This document shows, piece by piece, positions 1 to 7,017 of a stretch of 7,214 nucleotides of DNA. The notes below the pieces were generated by a model, which was given only the letters and a program-made list of their open reading frames with translations, had not been told where the DNA came from and made no database searches. The number at the start of each line of letters is the position of its first letter. Within the stretch, counting starts at the first letter, position 1. Both the position numbers and the translations under genes were made by a program. This DNA is from Cryomorphaceae bacterium (GTDB lineage: Bacteria; Bacteroidota; Bacteroidia; Flavobacteriales; BACL11): assembly GCA_949511925.1 (NCBI GenBank), contig CATEYX010000163.1, forward strand, positions 1 through 7,214. Reading direction: 5' to 3'.

Positions 1-519
1 ACTGCAAGTAATAAGCAAATAAACTTAGTAAGTAAGGAGGCGAGTTTGAAGCACGACTTAATGGTTGATGGGCTTAATTTTAAATTAATTGGAAAGGCGG
101 ATAGAGTAGATTTTGAGGGTGATATCCTTAGAATTATTGATTATAAGACGGGTAAAGTAGAAGAGACTGAGGTTGCGTTTACTGAATATGATGAGCTAAC
201 TTCTAATAATAAAAAAGCAAAAGCCTTTCAGTTATTGATGTATGCTTATTTATATTTGAAAATGAACCCACTGCATCAGGAAAAGGAGGTGGTTGCTGGA
301 AATTTTGCATTTAAAAACTTGAAGTCAGGGTTAATAAAAGTGAGTAAGAAAATAGGAACACGACAAAAGGAGGTAGTTAGAGTTGATGCTAATGTTATGG
401 GTGAAGTGGAAGAACAATTAGAGTTTATTCTAAGTCAAATTAAGAATGATAACTTTACTCAGGTTGCTGACGTTAAAGCTTGTGAATGGTGTGACTACAA
501 ATCAATATGTAAGCGATAA
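1..519 (+). CDS. PD-(D/E)XK nuclease, RecB/AddB-like, C-terminal part (5' end outside window)
   Basis: This is the C-terminal nuclease domain of a RecB/AddB-type protein, probably a DNA exonuclease acting in double-strand-break repair. The frame is open from base 1, so the gene starts upstream; the in-frame TTG at 46 is not a convincing start. The nuclease core is visible: GKADRVD, with its Asp codon at 100-102, followed by IIDYKTGK, with Asp at 139-141 and Lys at 145-147, giving the D...DxK catalytic signature. The protein ends with three cysteines spaced C-x2-C-x5-C (CEWCDYKSIC). That spacing matches the last three 4Fe-4S ligands of AddB; the fourth ligand would lie upstream of the window. 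In Bacteroidota such domains usually end a roughly 900-1000 residue inactivated-helicase/nuclease protein, but the helicase-like part is not visible, so AddB itself cannot be confirmed. Cas4-like or other RecB-family nucleases are the alternatives. The stop TAA at 517-519 lies 41 bases before the next start. Confidence 0.85.
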   Translation, partial: TASNKQINLVSKEASLKHDLMVDGLNFKLIGKADRVDFEGDILRIIDYKTGKVEETEVAFTEYDELTSNNKKAKAFQLLMYAYLYLKMNPLHQEKEVVAGNFAFKNLKSGLIKVSKKIGTRQKEVVRVDANVMGEVEEQLEFILSQIKNDNFTQVADVKACEWCDYKSICKR

Positions 520-523
520 TTTG

Positions 524-531
524 TATCTTTA
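524..531 (+). promoter_or_regulatory. candidate -7 promoter element for the M43 protease gene
   Basis: TATCTTTA matches seven of eight positions, counting the two free ones, of the Bacteroidota -7 consensus TAnnTTTG. It lies 29 bases before the ATG at 561, which would give a short A-rich leader. I see no clear TTTG-like -33 element at the expected distance upstream, so the site is only suggestive. If real, the protease gene has its own promoter despite the 41-base gap from the nuclease gene. Confidence 0.35.
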
Positions 532-560
532 CTTACACTAAAATTATAAAAATTAAAAGT

Positions 561-2846
561 ATGAAAAAATTAATTACGCTAATATTTATTGGGATATGTT
601 GTGTAGCTGTACAAGCTCAAACAAGGAATTGCGGTACAATGCAACACTTGGATGAATTAAAGCAGAATGATCCTCAAGTTGAACAGAGAATGCAGGTTGA
701 AGAATCAGCAATTCAAAATTGGATTGCAAATAACCCTGAAAGTCTAATGCCTAATGTGATAACTATTCCTGTAGTAGTTCATATTGTATATAAAACTTCT
801 GCTCAAAACATTTCTAATAATGATGTGTATTCTCAAATACAAGTATTGAATGAGGATTTTAGAAAAACAAATTCTGATGCTTCTTCTGTGCCTTCTGCTT
901 TTTCGGGTGTTGCTGCTGATTGTGAGATAGAATTTTGTTTAGCAGTTCGTGATCCAAGTGGCAATGTTACAACTGGTATTACAAGAACATCAACAACTAC
1001 TTCTACTTTTTCGGGATATACAAGCATGAAATATTCAAGTAGTGGTGGTAAAAATGCATGGAATACGTCTGACTATTTAAATATTTGGGTTTGTAATCTA
1101 GGTAGCGGACTTTTAGGGTTTGCTACTTTCCCTGGTGGTAATTCAAGTACTGATGGAATTGTAATTGATTATGCTTATTTTGGTGATATTTCAGCTACAT
1201 CTCCTTATGATAAAGGTAGGACAGCAACTCATGAAGTAGGTCATTGGTTAAATTTAAGACATATATGGGGAGATTCTAATTGTGGTAACGATTATGTTTC
1301 AGATACACCAACACAAGCAACATCTAATGGAGGATGTCCTAGTTTTCCATCAACTTCAAATTGTACAGGAAATGCACCTAATGGTGATATGTTTATGAAC
1401 TACATGGACTATACCTATGATGCTTGTATGTATATGTTTAGTGCTGGACAGAAAACAAGAATGCGTGCTACCTTAAATGGGAGTAGATCTTCCTTGCAAT
1501 CATCCAATGGTTGTGTGCCTGTAAATATACCAATTGTAGTTACAGCTAGTATTATTGGTGTTAATTGCAATGGTGGTAATGATGGTGCAATTGATGTTTC
1601 TATTAGTGGAGGTTTAGCTCCTTTTACTTATTTGTGGAATACCGGAACAGCTACTCAAGATTTATCTAATTTATCGCAAGGAAATTATACCATTACTGTT
1701 ACTGATGCTCAAGGGCAAGTACAAACAGCAAGTTATACTGTTAGTGAGCCAGCTATTATGAGTACTTCTTATAATTCAGTAAGCACATCAGCACCAGGAA
1801 TGAGTGATGGGGCTATTTATACAACTACAACTGGTGGTGTACTTCCGTATTCTTATTACTGGGTAAGTCCTTATGCAACCACTCAAAATTTATTAAATAT
1901 TGGGGCAGGTAATTATACCTTTTATGCAATTGATGCTAATAATTGTTTTTCAACTTCAGTTATTGTTGTGCAAGATGCTGCTATTGTTTATGGTTGTACT
2001 GATTCTACTGCATTAAACTATAACCCATTGGCTAATACAGATGATGGTTCATGTACTTATACTCCTATTTTATGTATTAATCCTTCCCCTACGAATGCTT
2101 ATATTTCTGAATTAATTCATGATAGAGCAAGAGTTAACTGGGATAACATGAATGATCCTATTTGTATGGTTGATCAATATCGTGTTAGATACAGAGAAGT
2201 TGGAACAAGTACCTGGTTGTCCAAAACTATGTCAGGTTCTGGTTTGTGCCAGTTTGGTTTAAATACTACAAGTAAGAAAATTTTAGGCTTAATTGCTTCA
2301 ACTACTTATGAATATTATATGAAAGCTTGGTATTGTGGTGGTGGTGTTTCCAGCTGGTCTGTTATCCAAAACTTTACTACTTTGGACTTATGTCCTAATG
2401 TAATTAACTTTGCAGTTACTTCTCCAACTACAACAAAAGCTTCATTTACTTGGGATACTACAGCAACTTATAGTTTTGCACGTATTAAGTTAAGACCAGA
2501 TTTTACTGGTGGTGTTTGGACAACTGCCGGTGGCTTTGGAGTAATGTATCCAGCACTTACTAAGGATAAGAATGGATTAACTCCAGGACAAACTTACCGT
2601 GCTTCTGCAAGAACATGGTGTGACCTTTCGGGTGGAGCTTACCGTTCTACTACTTGGACATCACCAATCTTCTGGACGCAACCCTCCGCTATTCGTTTGG
2701 CTAACCCTGAGTTAACAGAGCGAACTTTGTTAAGAATTACAGACCTGTTAGGTAGAGAAGTTAATCGTAAAGTAGTAATTGATAAAACTATTTTACTCTA
2801 TATTTATGATGATGGTACTGTGGAGAAGAGGATAGTTATTGAATAA
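561..2846 (+). CDS. secreted M43 (pappalysin/cytophagalysin-like) zinc metalloprotease with T9SS-type C-terminus
   Basis: This is a 761-residue exported zinc endopeptidase. Residues 1-19 form a signal peptide (KK, hydrophobic core, VQA before Q20). RNCGT at 22-26 could be a propeptide cysteine switch. The catalytic domain runs to about residue 315 and carries the zinc motif HEVGHWLNLRH (His224, Glu225, His228, His234) and the Met-turn MNYMDY (Met282), followed by the DACMYMF stretch typical of M43B. Residues about 324-396 and 397-471 are SprB-like repeats, the first clearer (DGAIDVSISGG, then GNYTITVTD). Residues 478-498 form a GCTD...DDGSC module common in marine Bacteroidota surface proteins. 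Two fibronectin III-like domains follow (about 504-609 and 611-705). The last 50 residues (LLRITDLLGREV to the YIYDDGTVEKRIVIE end) resemble a short T9SS sorting tail without the usual PNP motif. The ATG is chosen because the signal peptide follows it directly. It probably degrades extracellular protein; its substrate is unknown. Confidence 0.92.
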   Translation: MKKLITLIFIGICCVAVQAQTRNCGTMQHLDELKQNDPQVEQRMQVEESAIQNWIANNPESLMPNVITIPVVVHIVYKTSAQNISNNDVYSQIQVLNEDFRKTNSDASSVPSAFSGVAADCEIEFCLAVRDPSGNVTTGITRTSTTTSTFSGYTSMKYSSSGGKNAWNTSDYLNIWVCNLGSGLLGFATFPGGNSSTDGIVIDYAYFGDISATSPYDKGRTATHEVGHWLNLRHIWGDSNCGNDYVSDTPTQATSNGGCPSFPSTSNCTGNAPNGDMFMNYMDYTYDACMYMFSAGQKTRMRATLNGSRSSLQSSNGCVPVNIPIVVTASIIGVNCNGGNDGAIDVSISGGLAPFTYLWNTGTATQDLSNLSQGNYTITVTDAQGQVQTASYTVSEPAIMSTSYNSVSTSAPGMSDGAIYTTTTGGVLPYSYYWVSPYATTQNLLNIGAGNYTFYAIDANNCFSTSVIVVQDAAIVYGCTDSTALNYNPLANTDDGSCTYTPILCINPSPTNAYISELIHDRARVNWDNMNDPICMVDQYRVRYREVGTSTWLSKTMSGSGLCQFGLNTTSKKILGLIASTTYEYYMKAWYCGGGVSSWSVIQNFTTLDLCPNVINFAVTSPTTTKASFTWDTTATYSFARIKLRPDFTGGVWTTAGGFGVMYPALTKDKNGLTPGQTYRASARTWCDLSGGAYRSTTWTSPIFWTQPSAIRLANPELTERTLLRITDLLGREVNRKVVIDKTILLYIYDDGTVEKRIVIE

Positions 2847-2871
2847 AAAAAGCCTAACCTTTCGGTTAAGC
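2845..2871 (-). terminator. intrinsic terminator reading the minus strand
   Basis: Read on the minus strand, GCTTAACC-GAAA-GGTTAGGC forms an eight-base-pair stem (one U-G wobble) closed by a GNRA-type GAAA loop and followed at once by seven T. On the plus strand the wobble becomes a C-A mismatch, and no T-tract follows. The structure is therefore oriented for minus-strand transcripts, and its A7 tract overlaps the protease stop codon. No minus-strand gene is present in the window to explain it. Confidence 0.6.
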
Positions 2872-2888
2872 CATTACCATTTACGAGT

Positions 2889-2923
2889 AAAAAACTAAAA
2901 GGTTACAGTTTTGTAGTTTTTTT
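2889..2923 (+). terminator. possible plus-strand A/T-rich terminator hairpin
   Basis: AAAAAACTA (2889-2897) is the exact reverse complement of TAGTTTTTT (2914-2922). An inner AAA/TTT extension (2898-2900 with 2910-2912) lies past a bulged G, with a nine-base loop. The 3' arm ends in seven T. The stem has few G-C pairs, so it would be weak, but its position 43 bases after the M43 protease stop suits transcript termination. It could work in both directions because the 5' arm starts with a run of A. Confidence 0.4.
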
Positions 2924-2973
2924 GAATGAATAAGATATGTATTAGGAAATTAGCTGCCAAAACTAAAATATCG

Positions 2974-2981
2974 TATTTTTG
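2974..2981 (+). promoter_or_regulatory. candidate -7 promoter element for the gingipain-like gene
   Basis: TATTTTTG is a full match to the Bacteroidota -7 consensus TAnnTTTG. It ends 18 bases before the ATG at 3000, which implies a very short A/T-rich leader. A weak -33 candidate, TTAG, lies at 2950-2953 with a 20-base spacer. Together with the hairpins upstream, this suggests that the C25 protease starts a new transcript, which then continues into ruvX. Confidence 0.5.
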
Positions 2982-2999
2982 TTTTAAATTAATTTTATT

Positions 3000-5900
3000 A
3001 TGAATTTGAAAAACCTTTTTTTAAACCTAATTCTTGTATTAAGTTTTAGTGTATCAGCTACTGATGTTAAACTTACTGAAACCAATAATCAGCTTACAAT
3101 AACAGAAAAATCCCTTACTGAGTTTACTTTTATAAATCATCTTTCTGAATTTCAGACTATGAATGTGAAAACCAATGCTGGTGATTTTGTAAAATTAATT
3201 GTTTCAGGATATGGTGAAAATTCACTAAAAGGAAATGCCGAATTACCTGTATTGGAAGAGCTAATTAATATTCCTTTTGGAGCACAAGTGAGCATTAAAA
3301 TCATAAATAAAGAAGAAAAAATAATCTCTTTGTCCGACTATGGGATTACGAATACTATTTTCCCCTCACAACCATCTATCTCAAAAAGTGAGGATGCTGC
3401 ATCTGTTCCTTTTTATTTTAATGAGGAGTACTATGCAAATAATGATTTTTATACCAATAAGTTAATTACTACCGAATTTTTAGGAAAAATGAGAGGGCAG
3501 CAATTGGCTAGAATTTCAATTTCTCCTTTTCAATACAATCCTGTAACTAATGAGCTTAAGGTAGTTACTAAAATAGAGGTTAAAGTAGTATTTAAAAATA
3601 CAGATATTTCAGCACACCTTGAGAATAAAAAAAGGTACTATTCTCCAGAATTTGAGCATTTGTTTAAAAGCTGTTTAAATTATATGCCAATGCAAGAAAA
3701 GGATGTAATTACTACTTATCCTGTAAAATATGTAATTGTTTCTGATCCTGCATTCCAAACTGCCTTGCAGCCATTAGTACAATGGAAAACTAAAAAAGGA
3801 TTTATGGTAGTTGAGGGTTACACTAATGATCCTGCAGTAGGGAATACAACAGCCTCTATTCATGCTTATTTAAAAGACATGTATGACAATGCAACCACTA
3901 ATGACCCAGCACCAACTTATTTATTAATCGTAGGAGATGACGGACAAGTTCCATCCTTTAATACTGGTAATCATCTGTCGGATATGTATTTCTGTGAGTT
4001 TGATGGCGGTGGTGATTTTTATCCTGAGATGTATTATGGAAGGTTCTCAGCTTTAAGTTCTGCTGATGTTGAGGCTCAAGTATATAAAACGCTAACACAC
4101 GAACAATATACATTCTCTGATCCTTCCTTTTTGGATGAGGTAGTATTAGTTGCAGGAGTAGATGCTTCTATGGCGCCTACTTATGGGAATGGACAAATAA
4201 ATTATGGAACTAGCAATTATTTTAATACTGCTCATGGGTTAACAATTCATAATTACCTGTATGGTTCAGGTACACCTATTACTTCTGATATGTCAACAGC
4301 TTCAGCAGCTATTATTTCTGATGTTAGTGAAGGAGTTGGTTTTGCAAATTATACAGCTCATTGTGGTTCTAATGGTTGGTCGGACCCTAGTTTTTCAACT
4401 TCTGATGTTTCAGGATTACAAAATAATGATGAGTATGGTTTTATGGTGGGTAACTGTTGTCAGTCCAATAAATTTGATGTGCCAGTTTGTTTTGGAGAGG
4501 GTTTGCTTAGAGCAAATAATAAAGGAGCTGTAGGTTATATTGGAGGTTCAAATAATACGTATTGGAATGAAGATTTTTGGTGGGCAGTAGGGAATGGAAG
4601 TATCTTGGCAAATCCAACTTATGCAGGTACGGGATTAGCGCTTTTTGATTGTTTAATGCATGAAAATGGTGAACAACAAGAGGATTGGTTTATTACAGCA
4701 GGGCAAATGATTCATTCAGGAAATTTGGCTGTTACCCAAGCGGGTGGTGCCGAGCAATATTATTGGGAGATTTATCATCTAATGGGTGATCCTTCGCTTA
4801 TGCCATATATTGGGGTTCCTACTTTGCTTAATGTTTCTCATGGTTCTGCTACTCCTGTTGGTACAACTTCTTTTTCAGTTACTGCTGAAGAGAATGCGTA
4901 TGTAGCTATTTCAATGAATGGAGTACTTTTAGACGCCCAATTAGCTGATGTTACTGGAATTGTAAATTTAACTTTTTCGGCAATATCCAATGTTGGAACT
5001 GCTGATATTGTAGTCACTAAACAATTCAAACAACCATATCAAAGTGTAGTTCAAATTATTTCTCCTAACGGACCGTATGTAATATTTGCAACAAACACAA
5101 TTGATGATGTTGCAGGAAATAATAACTCTTTAGCGGATTATAATGAATTGATAAGTATGGATGTTGATGTTCAAAACGTAGGGTCAGGAAATGCAAATTC
5201 TGTTAATGTTACTTTGTCAACTACTGATCCGGCAGTTACAGTAATTACTAATTCAGCAGTTGTTTCTATAATTAACCCATCACAGATTTTAAGCATTCCT
5301 ACTCCTTTTACTTTCCAAGTTGCAAATAATATAACTGATCAGCATGTAGTAATGTTTACGCTCGACATGACAGATAATTTAAGCAACACTTGGAGTTCAA
5401 CTATTAATGTATTGTTAAATGCTCCGGTATTAGACCATACCACTTTTACTATTAATGATGCTGTTTTAGGAAACGGTAACGGAAGGTTAGATGTTGGTGA
5501 GACTTTAGAACTTATCATTGATGCAACGAATACTGGACATGCTAATATTGATAATTTAACAGCTACATTAGGAAGTTTATCTTCTTATGTCACGGTAAAT
5601 ACTACTTCAGTGAATGTAGCTTCTATTAATACTAATCAGCAACAAGCCACCGTATTTAATATTACAGTTTCGGGAAATACTCCTGTTGGTACTTATGTTG
5701 AATTTCCTTATGACGTAACGGATGGTGTATATGCACATAACAATACATTCAATGCTTTAGTAGGGATTATTGAAGAAGATTATGAAACAGGTGATTTTAC
5801 TAACTACGCTTGGGTTAATGATCCTGTTTATCCTTGGGTAATTGATAATGCAAATATTTATGAAGGAGTTCATTCATCAAAGTCTTGTGCTGGACTTCCT

Positions 5901-6437
5901 GATGGTGAAGTTTCACATCTTAATATAAATATTGATGTAACTGCGCCTGGCGATATTTCCTTCTTCAAATTTGTCTCTTCAGAAGCATATGACTATTTAC
6001 AATTTTATATTGATGGTAACAAGCAAGGAGAGTGGTCAGGTATTGATAATGCTTGGAGTTTTGTATCCTTTCCAGTCACAGTAGGTAATCATGACTTTGA
6101 ATGGGAATATGATAAGGATGCCTCTGTTTCAGATGGTCAAGATTGTGCATGGATTGATTATATTGTTTTTCCACCTATGTATATTGCTCCATCAGCTCTA
6201 GTTGAAACTAAAATTGATTTTGAATTATTTCCAAATCCAACTATGGGTAGTTTTAAGCTGACTTTTAATGATGTTATAAATCATGAGGTTGAAATATATG
6301 ATAATGTAGGTAGGATAGTTGAAAAAATGGAAGGTCAGAAAGGAGTATCTTCATTTGACATTAAAAAATATTCAGCAGGAACTTATACTATAAAGATATT
6401 GCCTGAAGGTGTAACGTTTCAAATAATAAAGCAATAA
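3000..6437 (+). CDS. gingipain-family (C25) cysteine protease, Kgp-like, T9SS-secreted
   Basis: This is a 1145-residue exported cysteine endopeptidase. A signal peptide ends near Ala20. Residues about 21-235 match the C25 propeptide. The catalytic domain spans about 241-605. NYTAHCGSNGW supplies catalytic His454 and VGNCCQ supplies Cys487; their 33-residue spacing equals that recalled for His444 and Cys477 of Kgp. Other Kgp-like landmarks are CFGEGL, GAVGYIGGSNNTYW and YYWEIYHLMGDPSLMPY. An Ig-like domain follows (about 606-690, AYVAISMNGVLL), then two CARDB-like repeats (about 701-800 and 815-915, each opening with a GN-N rich D/N loop before an acidic strand). A cleaved-adhesin/jelly-roll-like domain occupies about 925-1058. 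A type A T9SS sorting domain begins at FPNPTMGSFKL (1077) and ends in YSAGTYTIKI. The propeptide implies synthesis as a zymogen. Lys or Arg preference cannot be read by eye. The stop codon overlaps the start of ruvX. Confidence 0.95.
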   Translation: MNLKNLFLNLILVLSFSVSATDVKLTETNNQLTITEKSLTEFTFINHLSEFQTMNVKTNAGDFVKLIVSGYGENSLKGNAELPVLEELINIPFGAQVSIKIINKEEKIISLSDYGITNTIFPSQPSISKSEDAASVPFYFNEEYYANNDFYTNKLITTEFLGKMRGQQLARISISPFQYNPVTNELKVVTKIEVKVVFKNTDISAHLENKKRYYSPEFEHLFKSCLNYMPMQEKDVITTYPVKYVIVSDPAFQTALQPLVQWKTKKGFMVVEGYTNDPAVGNTTASIHAYLKDMYDNATTNDPAPTYLLIVGDDGQVPSFNTGNHLSDMYFCEFDGGGDFYPEMYYGRFSALSSADVEAQVYKTLTHEQYTFSDPSFLDEVVLVAGVDASMAPTYGNGQINYGTSNYFNTAHGLTIHNYLYGSGTPITSDMSTASAAIISDVSEGVGFANYTAHCGSNGWSDPSFSTSDVSGLQNNDEYGFMVGNCCQSNKFDVPVCFGEGLLRANNKGAVGYIGGSNNTYWNEDFWWAVGNGSILANPTYAGTGLALFDCLMHENGEQQEDWFITAGQMIHSGNLAVTQAGGAEQYYWEIYHLMGDPSLMPYIGVPTLLNVSHGSATPVGTTSFSVTAEENAYVAISMNGVLLDAQLADVTGIVNLTFSAISNVGTADIVVTKQFKQPYQSVVQIISPNGPYVIFATNTIDDVAGNNNSLADYNELISMDVDVQNVGSGNANSVNVTLSTTDPAVTVITNSAVVSIINPSQILSIPTPFTFQVANNITDQHVVMFTLDMTDNLSNTWSSTINVLLNAPVLDHTTFTINDAVLGNGNGRLDVGETLELIIDATNTGHANIDNLTATLGSLSSYVTVNTTSVNVASINTNQQQATVFNITVSGNTPVGTYVEFPYDVTDGVYAHNNTFNALVGIIEEDYETGDFTNYAWVNDPVYPWVIDNANIYEGVHSSKSCAGLPDGEVSHLNINIDVTAPGDISFFKFVSSEAYDYLQFYIDGNKQGEWSGIDNAWSFVSFPVTVGNHDFEWEYDKDASVSDGQDCAWIDYIVFPPMYIAPSALVETKIDFELFPNPTMGSFKLTFNDVINHEVEIYDNVGRIVEKMEGQKGVSSFDIKKYSAGTYTIKILPEGVTFQIIKQ

Positions 6438-6847
6438 TGGGAAAGGCTCTTGGTATTGATTTTGGTACTAAGCGAACAGGTATAGCCATTACTGATGCAA
6501 TGCAAATTATTGCTGGTGGTTTAACAACTGTACTAACTCATTTGTTAGATGATTTTATTAGTGATTTAGTTCAGAAAGAAAGTATTGAATGCTTTGTAGT
6601 AGGCGATCCTAAAAACCTAGATGGTAGCAATACTAATAGTACTGGGCATGTAAATGGTTTTGTGAAACGCTTACAGAAAAAATACCCTGAAATTCCTGTA
6701 CATCAAATTGATGAGCGTTTCACATCTAAAATTGCTAAGCAGAGCATTTTAGCTAGTGGAATTAAGAAGAAGGGAAGACAGAATAAAGCACTGGTTGATG
6801 AAGTGAGTGCAACTATTATTTTACAGAATTATTTGGATTATAAATAG
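6437..6847 (+). CDS. ruvX: RuvX/YqgF, putative pre-16S rRNA nuclease / Holliday junction resolvase-like
   Basis: This is a 136-residue cytoplasmic protein of the RNase H-like YqgF family, close to the usual family length of about 138. The family was annotated as a Holliday junction resolvase, and E. coli YqgF is implicated in 5' maturation of 16S rRNA. The acidic active-site residues are in place: Asp8 in GIDFGTKRTGIA, Glu93 in DERFTSK and Asp121 in ALVDEVSATIILQ. VVGDPKNLDGS (54-64) is the conserved central strand and loop. The KKKGRQNKALVDE stretch is characteristic of Bacteroidota orthologues. The ATG at 6437 uses the last base of the upstream TAA (TAATG), with no clear Shine-Dalgarno site, so translation probably depends on reinitiation after the protease gene. 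In many Bacteroidota I recall ruvX being followed by def (peptide deformylase); here the next gene encodes an exported protein after a 237-base gap. Function is assigned by family only. Confidence 0.95.
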   Translation: MGKALGIDFGTKRTGIAITDAMQIIAGGLTTVLTHLLDDFISDLVQKESIECFVVGDPKNLDGSNTNSTGHVNGFVKRLQKKYPEIPVHQIDERFTSKIAKQSILASGIKKKGRQNKALVDEVSATIILQNYLDYK

Positions 6848-6883
6848 TGTAGTTATGATTTTCATATCGATTATAATTTAAAA

Positions 6884-6891
6884 TAGATTTG
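6884..6891 (+). promoter_or_regulatory. possible -7 promoter element downstream of ruvX
   Basis: TAGATTTG is a full match to TAnnTTTG, but there is no convincing -33 partner about 20 bases upstream. If used, it would give the exported-protein gene at 7085 a leader of roughly 185 bases containing the small hairpin and the phased repeats, or it could drive a short RNA. A chance match is quite possible in such A/T-rich DNA. Confidence 0.22.
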
Positions 6892-6946
6892 TATAGTAAT
6901 TTTCAATTAGGTTTTTAAAGCTATTAAGTTAAAATAATAGGATTCT

Positions 6947-6963
6947 CATCATACATTATGATG
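6947..6963. repeat. small inverted repeat CATCAT-ACATT-ATGATG
   Basis: Perfect six-base arms separated by a five-base loop lie midway between ruvX and the next gene. No T-tract follows on the plus strand (GTAAAAACC follows), and upstream there is only GATTCT, so it is not a standard terminator in either direction. It may be an operator half-site pair or a leader hairpin, or a chance palindrome. Confidence 0.3.
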
Positions 6964-6988
6964 TAAAAACCTTATTACCATACTGATA

Positions 6989-7017
6989 TATCAAAATGTA
7001 TCAATTATGTATCAATT
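6989..7017 (+). repeat. tandem repeats with helically phased TATCAA motifs
   Basis: ATGTATCAATT occurs twice back to back without mismatch (6996-7006 and 7007-7017). A third TATCAA lies just upstream, so TATCAA starts at 6989, 6999 and 7010, with spacing of 10 and 11 bases. That is about one helical turn, which would place all copies on the same DNA face. The array ends 67 bases before the ATG at 7085. This layout suits cooperative binding of a regulator near the promoter of the exported-protein gene, but no regulator is identified. Confidence 0.45.

Noticed and set aside
46..48. TTG as the start of a 157-residue nuclease gene
   Set aside because: The frame is open without a stop back to base 1, and the nuclease domain is normally the C-terminus of a much larger protein, so this is an internal Leu codon.
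833..1027. 64-codon minus-strand open frame
   Set aside because: It lies wholly inside the M43 catalytic domain, has no recognisable domain, and the plus-strand protein is clearly real.
4261..4533. 90-codon plus-strand open frame in another phase
   Set aside because: It overlaps the C25 catalytic His/Cys region; its Leu/Val/Met-rich composition is an out-of-frame by-product of that coding sequence.
4838..5029. 63-codon minus-strand open frame
   Set aside because: It lies inside the Ig-like domain of the C25 protease, with no start signals or recognisable motif.
6853..6876. Hairpin just after ruvX as an intrinsic terminator
   Set aside because: The seven-pair stem is A-U apart from one G-U pair, the loop is ten bases, and no T-tract follows, so it is too weak to annotate.
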